A DNA stretch of 64,000 bases from Gracilaria gracilis. Taxonomy: Eukaryota; Rhodophyta; Florideophyceae; Gracilariales; Gracilariaceae. Under the pieces are notes generated by a model, which searched no databases, was not told the origin of the DNA, and saw only the letters and a program-made list of their open reading frames with translations. The stretch lies in assembly GCA_030374805.1 (NCBI GenBank), contig JARGSG010000196.1, positions 124,001 to 188,000 on the forward strand, in the 5' to 3' direction. Both the position numbers and the translations under genes were made by a program. This document shows, piece after piece, positions 35,517 to 45,335 of this stretch (positions are counted from its first letter, which is position 1; every line of letters begins with the position of its first letter).

Positions 35517-35562
35517 ATACAGCCATGAGGCGAAGCGCCTCATGGCGGTACTGTACTACTCG
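35517..35562. repeat. Foldback centred on CATGAGGCG/CGCCTCATG
   Basis: GCCATGAGGCG and CGCCTCATGGC flank a 3-base loop. The arms continue imperfectly to about 22 bases each side (ACTGCAATACA against GGTACTGTACT). It lies 60 bases right of the nested hairpin and may be part of the same small foldback element. Confidence 0.6.
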
Positions 35563-35668
35563 GTTCGTGCGTCGCATGTCAGTTCGCTCATCGCATGTAT
35601 CGCTCACCGAATGGAAAAACGTTTGAAATCAGTTTTATCTGTATTGGGATCGGAAAAGAAGCGCGTTG

Positions 35669-36830
35669 TCAGTATTTCCAATCTAGAGTGTAGAGTATTA
35701 CTCTTGTGAGAAACGTACCGCATATCAGAGTGCTACCTGTTTCTAAGAAAAATGTCAGTAGTACCACCATGAGCTCCCTGTGTTCAACGGCTAATAAAAT
35801 GAAACAACAAGTTAAATTACTGAAAAACGCAGTTCCCAGACAGAGTAGATCAACAAGACGCCCCAATAACATGAACGCATTTGAGAGATTGAGGCACCGT
35901 TGACCATCCCAATATTTTCCTAGTCGCCACACGGGCAGCATAAGAAACAATCCTTTACCTGTTAAGCAATGAAATGATGGAAAACATGTCAGAATCAAAC
36001 CAAGAAGAAACCACCATGCCATGAAAACATAGCCAACTTACCATTAAGAATCACTCGTTCTGCCTCGTAGACGTAACGCACGTGCTGACTATTAGACCAA
36101 TGTCGTATGCAATCGCATCGAAATCGCTTACCTGTGAATCAATATAATGCCGCTTCAAATGTCAAAAACAAAGCAGAAAGTGACCAATCTCGCTTTTCCA
36201 AAGTTTAAACTTACCATTACGCAGTCTTCTGTACTAAACCATTCCGCATCGTGCCACATTCCTCGCACTCAACAGTACCTGTGTTCAACGGTGAAGAAGA
36301 TCAAACAACAAGTTTGAATACTTAAAAACGCGTTTCCCAACACACTATTTCAACAAGACGTACCAAGAACATGAACGCATTCAAGAGATTGAGGCACTGC
36401 GACTATAGGAGTATGAGGATGATCAACGGTGCCACCGTTGACCATCCGCATAATCGTATATTCGCAAAACCGGCATCATAAGAAACATTCCTTTACCTGC
36501 TTAGCAATGAACTGATGAAGAGCATGTCAGAATCAAGCCAGAAAGAAACCAATTCGCAATGAAAACATAGCCAACTTCCCATTCAGAATCAATCATGCTG
36601 CTTCGTACACGTAACGCACTCGCTGAACATTAGATTACCCGCAGATGCATATCGAGAAGCGTTTACCTGCGAGTAAATACAATTCCGCTTAAAATGTCAG
36701 AAACGAAGCATAAAGTGACCAACCTCGCTTTCCCAAACTTACCATTACGAATTCTTCTGTACAGACCAGTTCCGCATCGTTTCATCAATAGTAGTAGTTG
36801 GTTCAGAAGTATGAAGCGTGGAAGAATAGC
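35669..36830 (-). other. Tandemly duplicated exon-intron block of an unknown gene
   Basis: On the - strand two similar blocks (about 36750-36290 and 36220-35780, offset 501-528 bases) each hold the same exon and intron pattern. Predicted introns are 36667-36742, 36497-36579, 36132-36214 and 35959-36040 (76-83 nt). All have TCTGAC or TTGAC before the acceptor and end in CAG; three start GTAAGT and one starts GGAAGT. All introns are phase 1 and every exon ends in AATG. The middle exon of the second block (36041-36131) is fully open and reads GKRFRCDCIRHWSNSQ followed by HVRYVYEAERVILNG; its partner at 36580-36666 contains stops. The next exon is open from 35958 to about 35669 and rather hydrophobic. 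The family is not recognised. Splicing is inferred from sequence alone. Confidence 0.5.
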
Positions 36831-36892
36831 CTTACCAAAGAACCCAAACGTCTGCACCCGAGCAAAAGGAGATTCTCCGAAATGGTTCGTTC

Positions 36893-36937
36893 CACTTCCT
36901 AATCGCATGATGTCGGACATCATGCGATTAAGAAGTG
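36893..36937. repeat. 45-base near-perfect palindrome
   Basis: Two 22-base arms around a single central G, with one mismatch. The left arm starts CACTTCCTAATCGCATGATG and ends TC; the right arm is its complement with AAGAAG in place of AGGAAG. Confidence 0.9.
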
Positions 36938-37448
36938 AAAAAACTGTTTCGAGAACCGTCAATCATGCTTTGCGCACCACGCGCGAAAACCCGAACCAAA
37001 CGGAGCAAATATCACCTTCGTCGAAGCGCAATTGGAAAACGTAGTCGGCTTCGGATGAAAAAGGGAGAAAACGTCGTTTTTAAACGTACCAGAAGCCAGT
37101 GACCTACATCAGCATGAACTGGGGCGCAGGCCCGGACGACGACCCCAGTTTATGGAGTAGGCGAGGCCACAGAGAATTTTGCGCGTCGTCGGCCGAGATC
37201 GGACAAGTGTACAGATATATCGTTGTCAATCCACAGAATTGTTTTCAGTGGTGGATAATCAGGGTTGAACCCTGGCGTCAAGGTCGACGTGTCCATGCGT
37301 TTCTTTTTTGAACAAAAGCACGTGATTTAAACTCAAATCTATTTTCCACTCCTTCCCCTGTCCTCAGCATCCTCCCCACCGTCCTTCCGTTTTCCGCTTC
37401 TCTTCCGTGCTTGTTCCCTTCCTCTTCTCTCAGCCCTTTCCCTCACTT
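36938..37448. other. 5' region of the nearly complete Plavaka-like element
   Basis: No gene recognised. It contains CT-rich sequence just before the transposase start. The end of the element was not located. Confidence 0.35.
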
Positions 37449-40400
37449 ATGGTTTACTACTGCAGGCACAAACAGCGCGGTTGTCCGTTCATGGAGCGAG
37501 GAGTGTTGTCTGTTCAGACACACGTCAGTCAGTGTTCTCACCGTCACAAAACCATTCCATACGGTGAGCACAGCATTCGACGGAGCAAGCATTTCAAGTT
37601 ATCTGCCCTACCTCCAAACGCTTATTCTTCGGAAACCGTTACAGCTCCCTGCCGTACTGCCGAGTCTCTGTCTCCCAAAGAAATGGAGGTCTCCGTTTTA
37701 CCGGAACCAAACCGAATTGAGTCGAGTTTAAAACCTGCGTCACTCTCTCCCCCACCCTCTGAAACCTCAATTGGAAACGACTCTACTCAGTCACCTTCCG
37801 AAGAGTCGTTCGGTGCTCTTCACATGGATTATCTTACCGTCTGTCTCGCTTCCGTAGCCTCCAACCTTGGTCACCGCGACGCAGACGAGCTCATTGGTCT
37901 TCTTCGGAACCCCCGCTTCTCGCAGAAGCGCTTCAACGAAACCATCACCAGTTCCAAGCGCTGTACGGAACTCAAGAACGCTATCTTCGAACGATATGCT
38001 TCCAACGATGGATTCAAACGAACCTCTATCTCCCCACAAGGGTGTAAGTTCAGCGCCACCCTCTATACGAGAGACCCAATTGCGACCCTCCTCCAGCAGC
38101 TCCAGTTGGGTAACAGCGAAAACACCTTCATCCATCCTATCCCCCAGACCCATTCCGCGAAAATTTCTCATCCCATGTCGGCAACTCTCGCAAGAGATGC
38201 CACCTCCAAGCTGAAGGAAGTGGTCATGGGCTCCCTGGATAATAGAATAGTTTGGCATACTCAAGAAATAAGTTTCAGTGAATCTTTCGTAGGTCTTCTG
38301 CAGGTGTACACCGATAAGTCTTCAACAAATCTAAAGCAAACTTCGGTCAACGCCTATCCCCTTCACCTCGTTTTCCTCTACTTTTCCGACCATTTACGCC
38401 GCAAATGTATCCGCGAGGACTTCAAGGTAGCTGCGTATTTCCCTACAGCTCTCGAAGAAGTTTCTTCGTCGCATGCAGATGCCACGCCCTTCGTTTCCAA
38501 CAAATCTCTCCGCGATGCGAGGATGCAGATTCTGCATCACTCCCATCGTCGTATTCTAAAGCCTATTCTAAACCTTGCATTGAAAGGAATTGAGTTCACC
38601 GGGAAAGACAAAGTTCATCGGGTATGCCACCCACTGTTGGCAAGTTACTGCGCAGACATACCTGAAGCAAAGGATATTCTGTCAATTCTTCATGGCACAA
38701 AGACTGGACGCCCCTGTCACAGATGCCAGGTGCTACGCTCAGCTTTATCCAGTGATGTGCCTACCTCTTTCTTCTTGCGCACACAGAACCAGACGAAACG
38801 ACTAAGGGAAACATATTCCGCAGTCTTGAAAAATGCAGAGCAAGAAGACCTTGAACGACGTCCCCGTCCAGCTAGCGATAGAAGAGCTCAGGCAGATTCT
38901 CTGATGCGCTCCAACTCCGTATCTATTACCCCATCTTTTCTAGAAAGCCCTTTCATTCTTCGTTTGATCCCAGGACTTTCTCCTTACAGCCTCCTTTCCT
39001 TCGAACCGTTGCACAACCTTCATCTTGGCATATCAAAGCTCATTAAAACAGTCATCATTGAGCGACTTCAGTCACAAACGCTGTCAACCGCCATAGGAGC
39101 ATCTGCACCGCGCTCCTTCCCAATAGTTCGCACGCAACTTCTAAACCATGCAAACGCCATCCTCGCCGCCATGGAAAGGGACTTCCCCGCTAGAGGCTTG
39201 CACATAGACTTTTCTACACAAGAAAAAGGCAAGTACCTCAACGGTATATTCACCAACGAAGGTCTACGTGGAATGCTGGAGGCAAAGAACTACAAAGCAC
39301 TGGGCATGGTTTCCCATTCATAGGCGCTTTCTTTGATACATGTTGTGAAGAACATGAAACAGCACCTATCACAACCATCTTCACACAATACTCAGACTTG
39401 GTCGGCGCCGTTTTCAGGTACAATCGAGAACCACACTGGAACGAAAGCTCTCTCTCAGCTCTCCAGGCCCAGATTACAGCCTTCAAACAATGTACGACCA
39501 GAACATTAGCCGAATTCCACCCCTCTAGACTTGGAACGTTTAAGTTTCATCTTCTTGACCATCTCGTCGAGGATACCAGACGTCTAGGAGGTATCCAATG
39601 CTACGATGCAGGGATATATGAGCATGCCCACCTCTTATTCAAAAGGCATTATCGGCGAACGTCGAGAAGAACGGCAACGGCTGTGCAGAAAACCATTCGC
39701 TCTATCGACCATGAAAATGTGAGAAAAAAATGGATTAGTGATAATCTCTAAGAAGACATGGCACGTGCACCATACGCTTCCCCAATACCTTCTATTCAAC
39801 TTCCTCGATTTACGAAGAGGGGTCGTTCGATAACCATGGGACAACTTCAACACTACGTTAGACGGCTTTCCTCATCTTCACTGACGCTATCTGATATTAA
39901 GAAGAACCTCCAGGATAATGATACAATCTCCATTCTAGACCAAATTGGGGAACAAGCACTTCCACCGTTCCTCAGCCTGGTTGAGGAGACGCTCGAAGAT
40001 AACTGCATATTCCACATACCGGAGAAGATCAAGATAACATTCGTGAACTCAGAAGTTGTAAGAGGTGGTATGGTTCCCGTTCTACGACATTTTGAGGCCT
40101 CGTCCAATTCTATCGTTCTAGGTAGAAACAAGTACCCTGTCAACAAAAGGGTGTTTTCCTCTCCAGCTTTCGGACCGAGCAGGAAGCCTAAATTCTCGAC
40201 CATTTTGGTCAAAGGAGAACAAGGTGCAACATGGGTTGCTCAAGTAGTCGCTCTTGTTCGTGTGTCTGTTCTCGAATACTCGGGCCATGTTCCAGAAGTG
40301 GCATTCGTTCGGTATTTTGAGGTATTGCCTCCCGCAACAGCTTTGGACAATGTTTTGCAATGCATATCTTTACGTTGGGCTACAAGTGATGAGCAAAACC

Positions 40401-40570
40401 ACACTGTGCCCTTCCCTGTCCATTTAAAACTAAAGAGCTCAGAACACCTCACCCCTTGGTATGGAATGGTTCCGGGTTCAGCAATACAGGGAACAGTACA
40501 TATAGTTCGTCCTAATTATCCAGCCCAGCCATTTTCTTCTACACTCCAGTGGTTCCAACATCGATTGTAA
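37449..40570 (+). pseudogene. Plavaka-like (CACTA/KDZ superfamily) transposase, nearly complete
   Basis: ATG 37449 (MVYYCRHKQRGCPF) begins a C2H2-like zinc finger that ends HVSQCSH. Catalytic-domain blocks follow: VYTDKSSTNLKQ with YPLHLVFLYFSDHLRRK (about 38305-38400), HPLLASYCADIPEAK with a GRPCHRCQVL zinc pair (38625-38735), and LLSFEPLHNLHLGISKLI (38990-39045). These fit the DDE layout of Plavaka proteins. Near 39300 the frame moves; it continues as GFPFIGAFFDTCCEEH. TAA at 39749-39751 interrupts it once before the terminal TAA at 40568-40570. The C-terminal part (39758-40570) has no motif I know. Two breaks in about 1,040 codons mark a recently lost copy. Confidence 0.65.
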
Positions 40571-41282
40571 ATCAATAGGTTTTATCATGAGCCTGCTCAA
40601 AACCCAACTGAACCCGAAGAACCCCGTACAGAAGTAGAACAGTAAAAGATTCCCAGTCATTTTTCTTGTTCATTATCACCACGTTGCAATCCTCTCCCCA
40701 CTAGTATGCTACTTCCAAAACCCAGCATGTCCATCTCCTTGAAATCCATGTCCCTTCCCTCACACTCTCCGATAAAACAATCTGTAACTGATCCCAATCT
40801 CTTTCACACATTCTCAACGAAGAAACTTTCACGCAACATTAGGTATATCTTTCCGCTCGAGGGCATTCGAAACGCTATCGTAGCCTCCCTCATGTCATTC
40901 CCCAGCACTCCAGTCCATTCATGTGCTGCACTCCCATAGTGATGGAACTCGTTGGAATAATCTCTCTGTACATGTTGCCAAACATCTTCCAACAAGTCTT
41001 TCAAACAGAGAGGTAATAAATCCGCATACTTCTTCGCGAACTGTTTCTTCCTTTGCCCACCTCTCTGAGATTGAGCAGTAACAAGTGTGACAACCGTCAG
41101 AATCCATGCGTCTAATCATGCAAGTATCAGCATCGTGCCATCCACTAATGTCTCTTCCTCTTTATCCTCAACACCATAAGCAATGAATTCTTTCAACACT
41201 TCTACGCCTACCGTGTTTCTGAAGAACAAGTCCTGGTCGTTCGTATCCATTTCATCCCCGTCGTTCTTAGCCTTCGAATACT
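40571..41282. other. Spacer between convergent Plavaka-like genes
   Basis: No gene recognised; about 700 bases between the ends of the transposase and accessory genes. Confidence 0.4.
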
Positions 41283-42962
41283 TCAAACGAGCAAGCGGTG
41301 CCTTCCTCCACCATGACCATTCGCACCAAGTCGCAAGATGTTCTCTTGAGCTTCCCTCAGCTGCTGTTCAACTTCATCGGCGTTTTCTTCTACAACTTTC
41401 GTTCTTCTCCATATTAGATCATAACCCAACAACAAAAACAATTTATCCCTTTTATTTCTCTTTCGCACCCCTACAACATCACTCATTGTCTGTTTAATTC
41501 TCTCCCTTAGACACATATCCGCACACACTTCTAATATGCATCTTTCTGTAAGAGAGGCATGTCTAATTCCTTCCCAACTCACTTCTTTCAACTCACTCTG
41601 TACCATAGTCTTCAGCAGCGCATCCGCACGCCCTTCAACAGATGATGTGAACATTCCAAAACTGGCAAGGAGCTCCACAGGATTCTTGGGAACCATCAGG
41701 ATACCATCTTTTTCGTTTCGAATTATCCGTTCTCCATTCTCCGTCGCTCCCTCCAATATTTCAGCTCGATTGATCCAATTCCTTGAAGGTTTCTCACCTT
41801 CAAAACACAGTTCACTTGTCTCTCTCCTGGCCCAAGTCAACATATTGTGATAAACTCCTCGCACAACCCCTCGAAACGCATCTCTTACAGCGATTCGATG
41901 CTTCTTTCGTCCGGTTTGTCCGGGTTCAGCGGTACGGGAAGTGTTACTTCGCCCCTGCTTCAATGTACCACGTAAACCTTCAATCACCAGTTCTTTCTCC
42001 TCAAGCTTAGTCTTCAATGCTGTGCTCTGCTCTTGCGCAACCTTTACAAGGATTCCCCGTTTCATCAAATCCTCCTCCAACTTCTTCACCTTTGCTTTCA
42101 ATCTATTGATTTCTCTCAGTAAATCTGTGTGGTTTCCAGAAGACGTGATTTCTTTCTCCACAGTTCCCCTGTCTTCTTTCTCCTCCTGCTTCACTTCATG
42201 TACCTCCCTTGTTCCCTGTACTCCATCTACTTCTGTTCTTCGTGGAACAGTAGAGGTTAGAGTCCTCGTCATTGCACGATATACTGGAGTTATTTCATCC
42301 CCTGCATTATCCGCAAAGTCCACAGTGTCAGCCACAGGCCGCTCAGAGGTCTCCTCTCTGAGTCTTTTTCGCCCTGAAAAATTCGAGTTAAGTGGATTTC
42401 TCCTTCCCACACGCTGTATGCCAACCCGTCGGGGCTTCAAGGCAACTGCAGATGCCTTTCGCGTCGAAAATGGTGATGGCCGTGGAATGGTTGTGGGATC
42501 GCCCACACTTCGTTGTAGGTCTCTTGCAGTGGGACTACTTTCCAGTTCAGAGACACGGACATTCTCTTGTTCCTCTTGTGAAACTCGAACCTTTTCCACA
42601 ATATCCCTTGTCAACGAACCTGCCGGTTTTCGAGCTTTCGGAACCGGTGAAATTTCTTCAAAGTTGGGATTTTGTTCAACGTTGCCAGTGGACCGCGTTG
42701 GGGAGCTCTGCGATGGCCTACTTTAACGTACATCGCTACTGTTCCCAGAGGTACCTTTGTGCCGAGAATGGCGGTGACCGACGGTGGGATTAGGCCCGTG
42801 GTTGGCCTTCGCTGCTGGTGATTGACGTGGCGTTGTTTTAGCAGCCACTCGTGTTGAACCTCTGTTATCCTCACCAAGTTTCTTCTTCTCTCCTACAGGC
42901 TTCTTGCGCGACTGGGTGCCCCACGTTCTTGCCTTGTCCAACATGTTGTTAATTGATACCAA
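41283..42962 (-). pseudogene. Accessory coiled-coil protein of the Plavaka-like element
   Basis: One - strand frame of about 560 codons runs from 42962 to TGA at 41283, broken only by TAA at 42723-42725. The N-terminal 200 residues are Ser/Pro/Arg-rich. Residues about 270-350 are a coiled coil (DLLREINRLKAKVKKLEEDL; LKTKLEEKELVIEGLRGTL). A conserved-looking helical region follows, including HRIAVRDAFRGVVRGVYHNM and SLTERCILEVCADMCLRERI. It ends with an RNKRDKLFLLLGYDLIW stretch and more coiled coil. I know no matching family. Its convergent position beside the transposase suggests a TnpA-like partner that binds element ends; this is inference. Confidence 0.5.
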
Positions 42963-43233
42963 TGCCCAAGTTGAGGAAAGAAAACAGGGAAGACAAAGAG
43001 ATTGGAGGTTAAAGTGGATTTGGAGAACGGTGTGAAAAAGCGAGGATGGTTGGACACGGAAGGGAGTATGATGAATGAAATAGCGGAATCAATAACGGTC
43101 AGTTTACAGAACCTGTGTAAATCATTGGAAACTACAAATCGTGCAGCTACACAAAGGGAGTTCCCTATAGACCTCGCAACCACTCCTTGTCCTCAGTGGG
43201 ATCAAGAGTGAAAGCCCAATCCCGATTTTTTTC

Positions 43234-43735
43234 GGACAGCGGACTCGGGTGCGGTGGCGCTTCATCGGTGCACCGATGAAGCGCCACGGCGCCCAAGTCC
43301 GCTCGCAACGGCGCGTTGGTGGTGCCACGTATGCCATTAACACAGGTTTTCCACAAACAGCGCGTTGGGACAGGGTACCAAGGTGACTTGGCGCTTCATC
43401 GGTGCACCGATGAAGCGCCACGACACCCGGGTCCGCTGTAGTTGGCGCGCTGGGGGTGCCACGTATGCCAGTTCCACAGGTTTGACAAACACGGGGCGTT
43501 GGGACAGCGGACCAGGGTAGCGTGGCGCTTCATCGGTGCACCGATGAAGCGCCACAACACCCGGGTCCGCTGTCAACGGCGCGCTGGTGGTGCCACGTAT
43601 GCCACTACCACAGGTTTGCCACACACGGGGTGTTCGGACAGCGGACCGGGGTGGAGTGGCGCTTCATCAGTGCACTAATGAAGCGTCACGATCGCGGTGC
43701 ACTGATGAAGCGCCACGCCACCCCGGTCCGCTGTC
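43234..43735. repeat. Tandem array of 134-bp units, each with a 32-bp palindrome
   Basis: Perfect or near-perfect palindromes start at 43255, 43389, 43523 and 43657, exactly 134 bases apart. Each core begins TGGCGCTTCATCGGTG and is followed by the reverse complement of those 16 bases; the fourth has a few changes. Outside the core a second inverted pair, GGACAGCGGACC...GGTCCGCTGTCC, extends the symmetry to about 75-80 bases. Units are joined by GTGCCACGTATGCCA and CACAGGTTT words. After the fourth palindrome an extra half core (43691-43714) is present. Frames read through it are artefacts of the repeat. Confidence 0.95.
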
Positions 43736-43779
43736 CCAGGCTGTCGTTTTAATTAATTGGAATTACATAATCTTTTTGC

Positions 43780-43852
43780 GACAGCCGTCCGGGGTGGCGT
43801 GGCGCTCCATCGGCGCAGCGATGAAGCGCAATGAGACCCCAGTCTACTGTCG
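43780..43852. repeat. Solitary relative of the 134-bp palindrome
   Basis: A core at 43800-43830 (TGGCGCTCCATCGGCG, then GCGATGAAGCGCA) is flanked by GACAGCCGTCCGGGGTG and ACCCCAGTCTACTGTC. It lies beyond a 60-base unrelated AT-rich segment, so it is separate from the array. Confidence 0.7.
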
Positions 43853-44117
43853 TACTTGTTTTTATTAGTAACATCGGTTATATCTCCAGAGTTATTTAGT
43901 TCCGTGTCTCTAGCGTCTTCAAGCTTTCCTTAACATCTCTTTGACGCATTACCTGCCATAGATGAAGTACCACTTTCTCTTGATACCCTCTCCGCGCGCC
44001 ATGAAAGATAAAACTGGAGTTCTTGTAGGTCTGCTTTGTCGGCGTGTCGACCATGGAACCCGTTGTGCGACCCGCTACTGTGCATTCACGCGGTAGAAGG
44101 TAGACCGAGGTGAATTG

Positions 44118-44146
44118 TGGTTCATAGATGCGGCGATGAAGCGCCA
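44118..44146. repeat. Worn relative of the palindrome
   Basis: TGGTTCATAGATGCGG followed by CGATGAAGCGCCA keeps the right arm intact and the left arm partly. Confidence 0.6.
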
Positions 44147-44651
44147 TTGCACTCCTGGCCATTGCCCAGTCGTCTTGTTTTCCGAAGAATGTAATAAGAA
44201 CCTACCCCTAATGGAATGAAACTTTTGCTCTTCCACCAAGATATTGGTCTTTCTAAAATCCAAGTAATGATATAAATATATATGGCAATAGAGTTGTTTC
44301 AATTCTACACTAACGTCACAGAGCGACTGTCTGGCGCGGACACCATCCGCTCGATACATATCGCTGTATTGCCGTAGGCAAAACACGCGCATCTTTACAG
44401 ACTACAGTCACGCACGAATGCTCGTGCGCAAACATCATATAAGTCATTCCTTTACAGATTAGGCTCACATGAAGTTACATCCTTCTTCACGGGCACTTTG
44501 AGCCTAGTAAGACACTTATGGGGCTGCATTTATTAGTCACGTTAGTATAGTGAGCATTGCTGCGGATGCTCTGGAAACACCCTTAATTAGTGTGTTAGGG
44601 GGGTTTTCAATCCCTCCAAACGCATCCAGGAGCGTTGGTCTACACCACCTT

Positions 44652-44729
44652 CCGGACAGCGTACCCGGGTGTCGCGGCGCTTCATCAGTGCACTGATGAA
44701 GTGCCACTGCACATCGGTCCGCTGTCCAG
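44652..44729. repeat. Complete solitary hairpin element
   Basis: A CCGGACAGCGTACCCGGGTG left arm and a CATCGGTCCGCTGTCC right arm enclose a core at 44675-44706. The whole 78 bases fold as one hairpin. It looks like a stand-alone foldback unit without the 134-bp linker. Confidence 0.8.
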
Positions 44730-44937
44730 AAAATTAAAAATTTTTTTTGCCCTGCCACCCCGGTCGGTTTCGAATATCTGTATCTGGGGCACACGTGCTA
44801 CTACAACTGGATATCGCGTTTGCAGAAACATTGCAGCCATGTACAACTAACTCCCGTTCGGGTCTCTTTCACAGCACCCTGTACTACATTCTTCAGTAGC
44901 TTACGCAGGTCTGTTGTCCTCACTACGGCCCGGGCGT

Positions 44938-45022
44938 CATAGTGCTTCATCGGTGCACCGATGAAGCGCCACGACACCTGGGTCCGCTGTCAACGGCGCG
45001 CTGGTGGTTCCAAGTATGCAAC
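44938..45022. repeat. Further copy of the palindrome with array linker
   Basis: The core at 44941-44971 is followed by GGGTCCGCTGTCAACGGCGC and a CTGGTGGTTCCAAGTATGC linker, so this copy carries part of the 134-bp unit. Confidence 0.75.
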
Positions 45023-45335
45023 CACCCGTTTTTTGCTTTTCTCAGAACCAAGTGAGGGTATGGCGGAAGAAAAACACGTCGCCGGTCAAGACGGAGTGAC
45101 TGGAGAGGATGTGCGAGCGTCAGAGGAGAGAGGGTGGCGTTAAATAGTGGAGTGCTGGCGAGGTGTACAGTACAGTGACGGTTTTGGCGCGAAACCGATC
45201 GGAACAGAAAGGGGTAAGTTATGGTTTCAGATATAGGCCGTGCGCATAGGCAGTGGCACGGAAAACGAGGACGACGCCGATTGCACCGTATGGCACCGAG
45301 TTCTTGCTTTCGGTGACGCTTTTGGCTTTTCTAAG

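Noticed and set aside
41941-42726. A 261-codon + strand frame
   Set aside because: It is the complement of the coiled-coil accessory gene, and its Ser/Phe-rich composition is that of an antisense shadow.
43234-43735. A CRISPR-like array
   Set aside because: The repeats are long palindromes in 134-bp units with near-identical linkers, not unique spacers, and the DNA is eukaryotic.
43200-43870. Short frames reading repeated ALHRCTDEAP and RWRFIGAPMKRH peptides
   Set aside because: They appear on both strands because the palindrome is translated over and over; there is no start, length or family support for a protein.
44480-44640. A possible structured RNA near the AGGCTCACATGAAG stretch
   Set aside because: No consistent stem could be drawn by eye and no family features were seen.
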